Assembly (NCBI RefSeq): GCF_026914185.1
Contig: NC_070564.1
Location: 1,674,001-1,738,000, forward strand
Length of the DNA: 64,000 bases
Direction: 5' to 3'
Origin: Puccinia triticina
Lineage: Eukaryota; Basidiomycota; Pucciniomycetes; Pucciniales; Pucciniaceae
Positions within the stretch are counted from its first letter, which is position 1. Each line of letters starts with the position of its first letter. Made by a program: the position numbers and the translations under genes. Shown here one piece after another: positions 21,628 through 31,339 of the stretch. A model generated the notes under the pieces. That model did not search any database. It was not told the DNA's origin and was given only the letters and a program-made list of their open reading frames with translations.

Positions 21628-22484
21628 TGTAGCCGTGCTACAATTTGTCACGCGACAGGCGCCCATATTATGGGCGCACTCAACAATGGGAAGTTACGTT
21701 ATCCGTAACAAAAAGTAACGGATAACGTAACTAAATTGGTGCCGTTATCCTTGCGCTAACGGCAGCATTGTTTTAGTTACGTTATTTTTTGATTTTTTTT
21801 CTGTTTTATTAGACCCGTTACGTTATCCCCCGCAATCTGAGGAGGATAACGTGCGGATAACGCGGGTTTTTTGCCTATTTTACGGTGCTTTTACGCCAGA
21901 TAACGCGGTTAGCGCGTTATTGGCGTTATTTTTTGCGGCATCAAGGCGGAAATTTGCCTCTGTTACGTTATCCAAAATAGCGCAGGAATATTTCACCAGA
22001 TAACGATAACGCATTATCTGGTAACGGTGGGAAGTTACGTTACGAAAATCCCGCTGGATAACGTAACGTAAGTAACTTCCCATTGTTGGCGCACTGCACG
22101 CGCTAGAGATTCCCGGCTCCAGCTCCGGCCCCACTACAGGCCAGGAGTTATGGATGCCGAAGCCCTTGCATAGCACGCAAGGGGGTAGTTTCCTTTTTGC
22201 CATGTTTCCTTTTCTGTTCTTGTATCAGACACGTCATCCTGTACGTGTCTGTATCCCTGTACCGTTGAATTCTCATTCAACGGCTTTTCTTTCCGTTGTG
22301 TCTTGTTTTCTCCTGTCATTGGCTCTTATATCAGAGCCACCCTTGTGTCTGTTTCCCCTTTTTCATCATCCATCTATTTGAGTGGAAATCCAGACTCGCT
22401 CTTCTCTCAGTTCCATTTGAGCCGCGTGTAGCCTTTGCTCCGCCGCAGACCCACTTCATCATTCCTGTAGCACGCCCTGCTACA
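21628..22484 (+). repeat. Gypsy 5' LTR (enlarged by a MITE)
   Basis: 857 bp as it stands; 442 bp without the inserted MITE and its target duplication. It has a 16-bp insertion (around TTTGCCATGTTTCC) relative to the 3' LTR. Confidence 0.92.
21681..22088. mobile_element. hAT-like MITE inside the gypsy 5' LTR
   Basis: The 408-bp element has inverted ends CAACAATGGGAAGTTACGTT and AGTAACTTCCCATTGTTG and is flanked by GCGCACT on both sides (21674-21680, 22089-22095). A 7-bp duplication, or 8 bp with the ambiguous G, suggests hAT. Its interior is made of repeated TAACG/CGTTA words (GGATAACG, GTTATCC) and has no coding capacity. The 3' LTR has the empty site, proving insertion after the retrotransposon integrated. 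Confidence 0.85.
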
Positions 22485-22486
22485 AG

Positions 22487-22500
22487 TGGTAGCGAGTGCC
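22487..22500 (+). other. Primer-binding site of the gypsy element
   Basis: Two bases after the 5' LTR the sequence reads TGGTAGCGAGTGCC. TGGTAGC complements the 3' end GCTACCA typical of initiator tRNA-Met in many eukaryotes; the remaining match depends on the host tRNA, which is not in this window. Confidence 0.6.
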
Positions 22501-22641
22501 CCAGTTGGAGTTACCCCAATCTCTTGTTGATTGGACCTCTGGGGCAGGGTTCTGTTTGGCGTTGCTTGTGCAGATAGTCTGGCGTTTTTTCTTTGTGGTT
22601 ACTAACCCGTTGAATTCCTTTTCTTGCTTTATCCGTGATAG

Positions 22642-23766
22642 ATGCCGGTTGAACACAGTCCCCAAGGACAAACAAAAATCTTGCCCGCCGTTGGAGGCGA
22701 GGTTGTCCCCCAAACCCCAAAAGACGGCATCTGCTACTCGAAGGAGGAAGTGGAGGCAATGAACCCGGCCAAGCGTTTGTGGTACAATAACCACCAAGAT
22801 CGCCCTGAGTGTCAGGAAGATCTCATTGGATATGATGAGGACGTAAGTTCCTCCTCCACTGACAGTAGTGGTGCCATGATGATATTAACCCAGTTGGTTG
22901 GGCAGATGAAAATTGACTCTCCGGGCAATCCGGAGCTGGAGGATCCAAAGCGTTTCGGCCCGGCCCCACCTGTTAACGCGGAGCCAATCCAACCGTTGTA
23001 CAAGACGGAACCCCTCAAGGTCCTCAAATATTGGCCTGAGGAGCACCCAAAATTTAAAGGGTTGCCGGGCAACGACGCCGTGTCTTGGCTTGGTTGGCTG
23101 GCAGTTCATCTTCACGACCGTGGCGCTCACCCTGCCATTTGGCACAAGGTGGGTGGCCTTTGATTAGGCGGCAAGGCCTCAGACGATTGGTGTGATGCGT
23201 CCATCGCTGGCACCCGCCCCGCGACTTGGGACGGGTTCAAGGACTGGTTAGTTAGGTTAAGCCCACTCGGTACCAGCTCGACAGCACTCGCTAGGGAGCT
23301 TGATGCTTTGCAACAAGGCCCAAACAAAACCCTTCAGGTGTTTTACGCTAGGTTTCGTGTTTGGATGTCCCGTGCAAGGACGCACGGGTATCCTTTTGAC
23401 CCAATCACCTGCCTTGTCAAGCGCTTGACGAAGGGGCTCAGCAAGAAGGTGGCTGAGGAGATTACTCGTGCCAAGGTTCAACACCACCCGTTGGACTTGG
23501 ATCAGGTCGTGGTTACTGCCATGGAGTACGACAGCGCGTACCGTGGTGAGGCTGCCTTGGCTTCGACTTCGGCGGCCGGTTCTGGTTTGAAATCCGGCAA
23601 GCGCCGGACTGAGGGAGGCGGGGAGAAGTCTGGCAAGAAGAAGTTGTATTGCTACAACTGCCGGTCGAAGGACCATCTCCTCGCTGATTGCAAGGAGCCG
23701 AAGACAGAACGTCAAAAGGCTTACGAAGCCGCTAACCCTCAACCCGCTAAAGAAAAAAAAGCTTAG
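22642..23766 (+). pseudogene. Gypsy Gag with one in-frame TGA
   Basis: A 375-codon frame interrupted once, by TGA at 23161-23163 between GGL and LGGKASDDW. The retrotransposon Gag domain (capsid) spans roughly residues 125-285, with WDGFKDWLVRL and LQVFYARFRVW. A CCHC knuckle (CYNCRSKDHLLADC) sits near residue 335-350. CGA to TGA at a former CpG would account for the stop, the same class of change seen in the copia element. The frame ends in an A-rich stretch that could support frameshifting into pol. Confidence 0.88.
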
Positions 23767-26700
23767 TCGACGTGCAATTGTCTCTACCGTCAACATCTGT
23801 TGTAGTTACTGTGATTTCTCCCCCTCACCGAAATCAATCCTTTGTCACAGTCTCTGCCGAGCCTCAGGGTGAAATACCCTCCCCTGAGTATGATGCATCC
23901 TTAAGTTTTGTTGATACCCCAGGCGTGGGGACAACCACTTTGGTAGCGCAGTCTGAGGACGCCACCGATGTTGTTTATGATAGTTTGAGTTCAGTTCCGT
24001 TAGCCGCCGCGAACATGGTGGCCAAGTCGAGTACCATCCGTGTGGATTTCCTACACAAAGTTGAAGGGCACTTGGACAGGGTCCTTCTTGACACGGGCGC
24101 AGGCTCTTCCTATGTGTCTTCTGTTTTTGTTTCTTCTCACTCACTTCCTTCTTACTCCTCCCCTAACTCCTTCTGCGTCGCAGGCGCGTTTGGGGACAAA
24201 ATAACTGATAATCAATTTGCTGACATCCATTTCTCTTTTTCCGAGGTTGATTTCTTGTGTGTCTGTAGGGTAGCTCCCCTTTCTAGCTTCGATTTGATTC
24301 TGGGACGCAATTGGATCGCGACACACGCTTCGTCGACGGATTGGGAAAGCAATTTGTGGCGGCTTAAGGGACCAGGCGGTAAAGTTGTGCTTTTCCAACC
24401 CAGTGTCCCCGCTATCTCCTTAATCCAGGAGACTGTCCTCGCGCCGCTGACGGACAAGGAAGAGATTATTTTACCTAAGCATCTTAGACGCCGCGGTATC
24501 TGGGAGGGGGCGGCTGAGAAGCTCCTTGCCCTGACAAAATCGGACGGCGTGGAAGGACCGCGTGACGAAAGGGTAGCCGCGCTCCCATCCGTGTTTGGAG
24601 ATGGGGATTTGGGAAGCAAGCTTTGCCTATTGATTGACGAGTTTGCCGACCTCTTCTGTCCTATTGTTAAAGCCTCGACGCGCAAGCGCGTGATCGAGCA
24701 TTTGGTTGATACTGGCACAAATCCACCGATTTACCAGCCAGTTCATCAGCTGTTGCCTGCCTTGCTAGGGACGCTGAAGGAAAGGCTCACTGGCTTAAAG
24801 TTACAGGACGTCGGATTTATCTGGCCCTCTACGTTGGCGTGGTCTTTGCCAATCGTTTTTGTTAAAAATCCTTCCTCTGGGAAGGTACGCCTATGCGTCG
24901 ACTACCGGCAGGTGAATGCTGTCACTAAAAAGGACAGACATCCACTGCCGGTGATTCAAGAATGTTTTGATGCGCTTCGCGGCGCTAGATTCTATTCAAA
25001 GATAGATTTGCAGCAAGGCTTTCATCAGATGCGCATTGCGGATGCTGATGTGCCTAAAACAGCCTTCGGGACCAAGTATGGTCATTTCGAATGGCTTGTT
25101 ATGCCGTTTGGTTTGGTAACGCGCCGAGCACGTTTCAGCGCATGATGACGCACATTCTGCGTGAGTTCATCGATGATTTCGTCCAATTTTACTTGGACGA
25201 CATCCTTGTCTACTCTGCTTCTGCAGAGGAGCATCTTGTGCATGTTCGTCGAGTACTCCAGGTCCTGCGGGACGAGGAGCTCAAGTGTTCAGGAGCAAAG
25301 TGCTCCTTTGGTTTAGGTGAAATCCAATATGTTGGACATGTTGTCGGTTTTAATACCATCCGGCCAATGAAAGAAAAGATTGAATCTATTCAATCTTGGC
25401 CACGCCCTGCGACTGTCCATGACGTCCGGGCTTTTCTGGGTCTTTGCGGTTTCTACCGCCGTTATGTCAAAAGTTTCGCGAAAATAGCCGCTCCTCTACA
25501 TGGCTTAACCGCCGGAGGAGTCAAAAAGCGCGAGAAAATCTTGTGGTTGCCTGTCCACAATACGGCTTTCGTAATGCTCAAAGAGGCTCTGGTTTCTACG
25601 CCAATCCTCATCACCCCAGATACGCTGAAAGCCTTCATAATGGAGACTGACGCGTCAGATTTTGCTGTTGGAGCGGTGCTATTACAGTACGGCGACGACA
25701 ATAAGTTACATCCGGTGGCTTTTGAGAGCTGTAAGCTCAATAAGGCTCAGATTAATTACCCCGCACAGGAGCGGGAGTTGTTGGCCATAATCCACGTGTG
25801 GAGAAAATGGCACGTTTATTTAGATGGCGCCGTGGCCATCACTATTGTGTATACGGACCACATGTCCCTGGTCTACCTAAAATGCCAGAAGCTCCCTTCC
25901 AAACGGCTCTGCCGTTGGTTGGAGGAATTTGCTGAAATGGATATTGAAATCCGTTACAAGGTGTTGACAATGTGGTTCCTGATGCGCTTTCGCGACGGAG
26001 TGATCTATCACTCGTCGACGACATTGGCGACGGTCTGGATGAAACCAATTGGCCCCTTTTGATTCCTTATTTACATGATAAACGGGAAATCCCGTCATGG
26101 GTCCCTGAGGGGCTCGTGATTAGAGCTGAGCAGAACATAAAGTTCTTTGAGTACGACCCGGATGACGAGACCTTGATTCATCTTGGTTGTCCCGGGCTGC
26201 TTGAGCGCTCGCCGTTTACTCCTCTGGCGCACCGGTTTGACCTGCTTCGGGCGGTTCATGATGATTTAGGCCATCATGGCCGTGATTGCACCCTACAAGT
26301 GCTACGCGGTCGTGGATAGTGGCCTCGACTCTATGAGGACGTTAAAAGTTATGTTGCCACTTGCGCGCAGTGCCAAGTGCATGAACGTGCGCATGCTACG
26401 CAGGAGACGGGACTTCAGGTCCCTCTGCCGGCGGTGATGCCGTTTGAGAGGTGGTCCTCCGACTTTATTAAAATGCCGGAGAGTTACAAAGCAGGATACA
26501 ACTGGATCCTGACCATCATCGACCATTGCACCTCCTGGCCGATAGCCATTCCTTTGAAGAATGCAACGGCTGATGCCATTGCAGAGGCTGTTTTTGATCA
26601 TGTGATCACGCCGTTTGGTTTGCCTCGTGAGTTCCTGACGGACCGCGGGTCTAATTTTCTATCCGCTGGGTTTGCCAGTTTCTTGGCCAAAGCGGGCATT

Positions 26701-27561
26701 AAGAAGTTGAACACTTCAGGTTATCACCCCCGTACCAACGGGAAATGTGAAAGGTTTAACGGTATCCTGGAGAAGGCTTTATTCCGCCTTAACACTGCCG
26801 GTGATCCGAAGCGCTGGGAGGACTTCCTCCCCGCGGTGCTGTTTTCTACAAGGATTCACGCGAGTGATAGTAGTAAGTTTTCCCCATTTGAGCTGGTTTA
26901 CGGCATTAAGCCGCGACTCTTGGGTGATAAGCGGCGAATGGTTGCCGCAGATGAGGCCTGTCCTGGCGAGCACGAGTTGGCCACCAGGATTGAGCAACTG
27001 AATAAGCTCAGGTTGGCTGCGACGGGCAACACTGCCATTCGCGCCGAGGCCAACAAGGCTGCATTTGATAATAAGACTAGTTTTGCTCGTGACTTAGACG
27101 CCCTTGTTGTAGGACAGTCTGTTAAGCTTCACAATGAAGAGCACACGAAAGGTAGCCCGCGTTGGTTTGGGCCCTTCGAGATCAAGGCAATCTTGCCGAA
27201 CAATGCTTATATTCTCAACGACCAGAATGGTGATGAGTATTTGAGGCCTGTGAATGGCAACAGTCTGAAACCCGTGTCTCTGCGATACTTAGTGGTCAAT
27301 GGGATGTGGGCGACGCCCCCCGCGATTGCTCAGCGGGAGCGGCAAGCTGAGGCCAGGGTGGCCAAAGCCCTGCTTAAGAAGACCACTTCGGTGGCAAAGT
27401 TTTCTAAGCCCGTCAAGGCTAAAAGATCTAAGGGTGCGGGCAAGACGCCGGCCCCGGCGACTACTGTTTCTCCTCCTACCCCGGCTCGGCCGGCGCGGAA
27501 GATACGCGTCCGGTTCAACGGCCAGCTTCTTCCCGAAGTTGCTGAGGCAACCCCTGTCTAG
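23751..27561 (+). pseudogene. Gypsy Pol polyprotein, broken by two frameshifts and a nonsense codon
   Basis: The retropepsin motif LLDTGAGSSYVSS lies near 24085. Reverse transcriptase follows, with KVRLCVDYRQVNAVT, the active-site YLDDILVY and FLGLCGFYRRY; then RNase H (METDASDFAVGAVLLQ, IVYTDHMSL). The integrase has an H-H-C-C finger and a D,D,E core (WSSDF, LTDRGSNF, NGKCERFN), then the GPF/GPY module (RWFGPFEIKAILPNNAYIL) and a basic tail ending at 27561. Breaks: loss of one base near 25115 (MPFGL then shifted NAPSTFQRM), an indel near 25960 (RYK then VDNVVPDALSRR in another frame), and TAG for TGG at 26317-26319. No chromodomain is evident. Confidence 0.9.
23752..23766 (+). other. Candidate -1 frameshift site between gag and pol
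   Basis: Gag ends GAA AAA AAA GCT TAG. Pol is in the -1 frame relative to Gag and is open from just after 23750, so slippage on the A8 run would join the two. No strong downstream pseudoknot was identified. The inference follows from frame geometry and the known use of -1 shifting in Ty3/gypsy elements. Confidence 0.6.
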
Positions 27562-27573
27562 GGAGGGGGTGGT
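27561..27573 (+). other. Polypurine tract of the gypsy element
   Basis: AGGGAGGGGGTGGT directly precedes the 3' LTR, the expected plus-strand priming site. Confidence 0.8.
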
Positions 27574-27999
27574 TGTAGCCGTGCTACAATTTGTCACGCG
27601 ACAGGCGCCCATATTATGGGCGCACTGCACGCGCTAGAGATTCCCGGCTCTGGCTCCGGCCCCACTACAGGCCAGGAGTTATGGATGCCGAAGCCCTTGC
27701 ATAGCACGCAAGGGGGTAGTTTCCTTTTCTGTTCTTGTATCAGACACGTCATCCTGTACGTGTCTGTATCCCTGTACCGTTGAATTCTCATTCAACGGCT
27801 TTTCTTTCCGTTGTGTCTTGTTTTCTCCTGTCATCGGCTCTTATATGAGAGCCGTCCTTGTGTCTGTTTCCCCTTTTTCATCATCCATCTATTCGAGTGG
27901 AAATCCAGACTCGCTCTTCTCTCAGTTCCATTTGAGCCGCGTGTAGCCTTTGCTCCGCCGCAGACCCACTTCATCATTCCTGTAGCACGCCCTGCTACA
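27574..27999 (+). repeat. Gypsy 3' LTR
   Basis: 426 bp with TG...CA ends. It lacks the MITE and the 16-bp indel present in the 5' copy. Open frames in the LTRs are shadows, not genes. Confidence 0.93.
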
Positions 28000-28013
28000 A
28001 GAGGAGGGACTTA

Positions 28014-28783
28014 GGCCCCAATTATAAACACAATTTTGAGATTATTTTGAGATTATTTTGAAATCGTTTTGAAATCAAAACCAACTTCGTTTTGAGTTCT
28101 TTTCATTTCAAAATAATCCCAATACTCTTCAAACACACCCGGGAGGGGTGTTTGAGATTTCAGAATCTCAAAATTTGTGGAATCAAAATTTTGAACAGGC
28201 AGTATGCCTGTATGATTGCCAGGCCACTGGTGCCTCAGACCCCCCCCATTTAATGGCTGTATTGGGTCGGCGGAGTTCGCCGGGCGGGGGTTGGCTGGCA
28301 CATGAAAAAAACTGCTGCTGCAGTACCACTACCCTTACGAACACCTCCAGGAAGCCCGGGACCACCGGGGGCAATATGATCCTGCCCTTGGCGGCGGGAC
28401 CACGGGACAAAACGCTTGTCAATACGGCTACAATCTCGCCGCAGATGATCCAAACGTCCATGGAGCCGGCCGCGCGTGCGTGTTGGCCTGGCGAGGTGTG
28501 GCGAGGTGTGCGGGTTCTTTTTTGGTTCAGACAGCCAAGGCTGAACAGGCAAGCTGTATTCTAACCAGCTTGCCCGTGTCACAGACATCTCGCCCCTGCC
28601 TGCCCACTCCGGCAGGCTACTTGCTCAGGGATGCACAATTGTTTATATGTGCACCCTGTTGTTTGAAGTTTTTCCGAGAGATTTTTGAAATCAAAAATCT
28701 TTCATATTGATTTCATTTTTGTTTCAAATTTCTTTTTGAATAGTTTCAAAATAAAACTCAAATATTTGTTTATAATTGGGGCC
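28014..28783. mobile_element. PIF/Harbinger-like non-autonomous element, TSD TTA
   Basis: The 770-bp element has ends GGCCCCAATTATAAACA and TGTTTATAATTGGGGCC and is flanked by TTA (28011-28013, 28784-28786). The inner arms are AT-rich (GAGATTATTTTGA words), while the centre (28210-28620) is GC-rich and has open frames on both strands without any domain. It directly abuts the palindromic remnant GGAGGGACTTA. Confidence 0.8.
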
Positions 28784-28808
28784 TTAGTAAGGTTAGAGTA
28801 TACATGTA

Positions 28809-28983
28809 TGGTGTTCAAAATTGATTTTCAAACCACTTTCTACATAAAATCATAAGATCTACATGTCCAAAATTTTGATGGGGTGAAAGTTGAGGGTTCT
28901 CTTCATTTAAAGCACCTCTCAAAACTTTGATAAATCTTATGATTTTATGTAAAATGATATTCAAAAATCAATTTTGAACACCT
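28809..28983. mobile_element. Short MITE, TA target site (Tc1/mariner-like)
   Basis: The 175-bp inverted-repeat element has ends GGTGTTCAAAATTGATTTT and AAATCAATTTTGAACACC. Arms continue to ACATAAAATCATAAGAT and its complement. TA flanks both ends. No coding capacity. Confidence 0.7.
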
Positions 28984-29201
28984 TAATAGCATGGCGCGGG
29001 CATCCTATGGTACGCAAGGGCACTGTTTTTTGGCCCAAGCCCAACTCATTTACACCCTGAGATAAATTAGATGAAAAATCCAAGAAATATCCAACAGAGA
29101 AAATGTATCAAAATATCAAACAATCAGTCAATCAACCTGAAAATCAATTGAAATTGGGATTCTTCCATGAGAGGTTTTGGCAGCAAGTAAACATAATTGA
29201 A

Positions 29202-31339
29202 TTAAAACATTCTTTGTTGTATATTTAATAAAAGCCCTAAACCACTGGTATTTAGCTCTTTGATATCATGGGTGCTTGGCAGTTTCCCCAAGATATTGTC
29301 TGGGGTTTGAGAAACTGCACTATATTTTCTTCTGAAATCATGCCAAATTTGAATCAATTTTTTTTCATATCCTTTGTAAATCAATGGGTCAAACTCATTG
29401 GTCATATTGAAGCTATAATCTTTAGCTATGCTTGCCCATTTATCAAACTGGTAAGACAGTATTTGAAGATCAAAGTAGTCTTGGAACCTTGTGTGATTTG
29501 GATTGATTTTGGCTACCTTTTGCTTGATGATTCCCGGAAACATTTCTCTTTGCACAAAGTATAAGAATTCACATATTTGATTAAACATGTAATATTCATA
29601 GGAGTCTAAATTTTCTTCCAGAATACTGAATTGTAAAACAAGGAGCCTTTCAATTCTATCTGTGAATTCCTTTGACCTACTTGTTTCTTGATCATTTATC
29701 TTTTCTGTGGTACTAATTGATCTTGTATTATCTGATTCATAAAAACCCATAAAATAAATGATGTCTTTCACAGGTGGAAATGAACAAAAAATTTCTACCA
29801 CTTCAAAATTATATTGACCTAAGGCATCATGAATGAGGGTGAGATCAATTTTGATTGATTCAACCATGTACATATAAATGATCATGTTTTGTTGCAATTT
29901 TCTTGGTTCTGTCATTTTTTGAGGAAAGAAAAAAACAACAGAAATTTAGTTCAGATTTCTTTTATACATGTAACTCAAATTCAAGGTGCAGTATCAATTC
30001 AATATCATACCTTGGAGAGATTTGAATGTTTTTTTCCAGTACCAGTGGTCAGTAAAATAAGCTGAATGGAACCAAATGATCCAGCCCATTTCATTTTTGA
30101 ACTGCAGTGAAATGTATAAAATAAGAAGCTGTATTGTCCTCTCATCTTGATAAATTAGCTTTAGAGTCTCCTGATCAATGAATTGAGTTTTGAAGAAAAA
30201 GTCAACCATTTTGAGCGCATAACTACAGGCTTCTACAGCCATGATTGATCTTTGAGTGTTTCTGTTCTCATATTTCAAATAATCCAGCCGTTTCACTGTA
30301 TATGAAATTATTTCCATGTTAATTACAACACTTTCTAGAAGTGAAATGCAATAATTTGCCCAAAATTTATAAGCTATCAATTGGTTTATTTCAGGAATCA
30401 ATGGTTGGTGTGAATCAATTGCTGTTTCTGGATAAAGAAATTTTCAGATTTTCAGATTTTCAGATTCTCCCTTAATCAGGGAATATATCTTCCATTTTCT
30501 GAGGGTCAAGATATTCCTTTTTGGTTCTTCAAGTGATTTAATTTTATCTTGTCTATTGTAAACCCTAAGCTCTTGGTCCACTAGCTTTTCCATTAGGTTT
30601 GAGTAAAGCACATCCAGTTCTTGTCTATTTCTTTCCATGATTGACATCTGTTCTCTGAATTCTACAAATCCACATTTTATTTTTTGACTGGTCAAGATGG
30701 TATAATCAAAAGCATACAAAATAATTACCTTTTCGCACTCTTTCATCCATGGGAATCCTTATACCTGGTAGCTTGTGATAAAGTCTAGAGGCAAAGGCTA
30801 AAGCTTGTTGAGCACTTTGATAGATTCAAAAAAACAGTTAGAATATATGATTGGTGCTATGTATTAGTGCCAATTCACACTTCAGGGGATCAGTTTAACT
30901 ACAGTGACCTACAAAGGCTTGCACCATTGAATAATTGATTTTGGGTACTCCCCAACATATTGGTGTATACTAGTAGTAGTAGAATTGAGCAAGCATTGAG
31001 TTTTAAAATAAATTGAGTCCTAAATTAAAAATTAAAGATTTGAAGCTCTTACTATGATTCCCCTGTGTCATAAAATTCTTGTGAAATTCCCACTTTGGTC
31101 AACAGGTTTAGCAAGACATGAGGGAGGGCAGTGCAGATGAAGGTCAATTTTTTTTTTCAGTTGAAAGATGAGGTGGTGTTTCTTCAATTCAATTACTACC
31201 TACCAATCTGTCCCATGAGGGCACTTCCTGCACCTTCTTTGCCTCTATCTGCTTCAATTGAGTGTTGAATTTCTTCCACATAGAAAGCAGAGATGATTGG
31301 GATGAACAACAAAATAATAAGCAGGAATTTGAAATTCAT
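29202..31339 (-). CDS. Candidate secreted protein, about 5 exons, unknown family
   Basis: Exon 1 (31200-31339) encodes a clear signal peptide, MNFKFLLIILLFIPIISA, then FYVEEIQHSIE. Exon 2 is 30729-30814 (SAQQALAFASRLYHKLPGIR), exon 3 starts at 30661 (EFREQMSIMERNRQELD), exon 4 ends at 30011 and exon 5 is 29202-29908 (EPRKLQQNMII to the stop). The exon 1/2, 2/3 and 4/5 junctions keep phase. Between exons 3 and 4 the same frame continues but is interrupted by TGA at 30444-30446 inside a threefold CTGAAAAT tandem; no good GT donor is visible there, so this is either a repeat-expansion nonsense mutation or an intron I cannot place. The mature protein is about 500 residues, helical and charged, with no further membrane segment and no family I recognise. 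A rust secreted or effector-type protein is an inference from the signal peptide and lack of conservation. Confidence 0.62.

Larger units (their letters stand above)
21628..27999 (+). mobile_element. Ty3/gypsy LTR retrotransposon, decayed
   Basis: 5' LTR 21628-22484 and 3' LTR 27574-27999 both begin TGTAGCCGTGCTACAA and end GCACGCCCTGCTACA. A 4-bp AGAG duplication flanks the element (21624-21627, 28000-28003). Removing the MITE with its 7-bp duplication (415 bp) plus a 16-bp indel makes the LTRs equal at 426 bp, with roughly seven substitutions by eye, so it is older than the copia element. Protease, RT, RNase H, integrase order identifies Ty3/gypsy. Gag has one nonsense codon, and Pol has two frameshifts and one nonsense codon. 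Confidence 0.94.

Noticed and set aside
28148..28564. Overlapping frames on both strands in the 28.0-28.8 kb element
   Set aside because: They fall in the GC-rich centre of a MITE with matching TIRs and no transposase motif.
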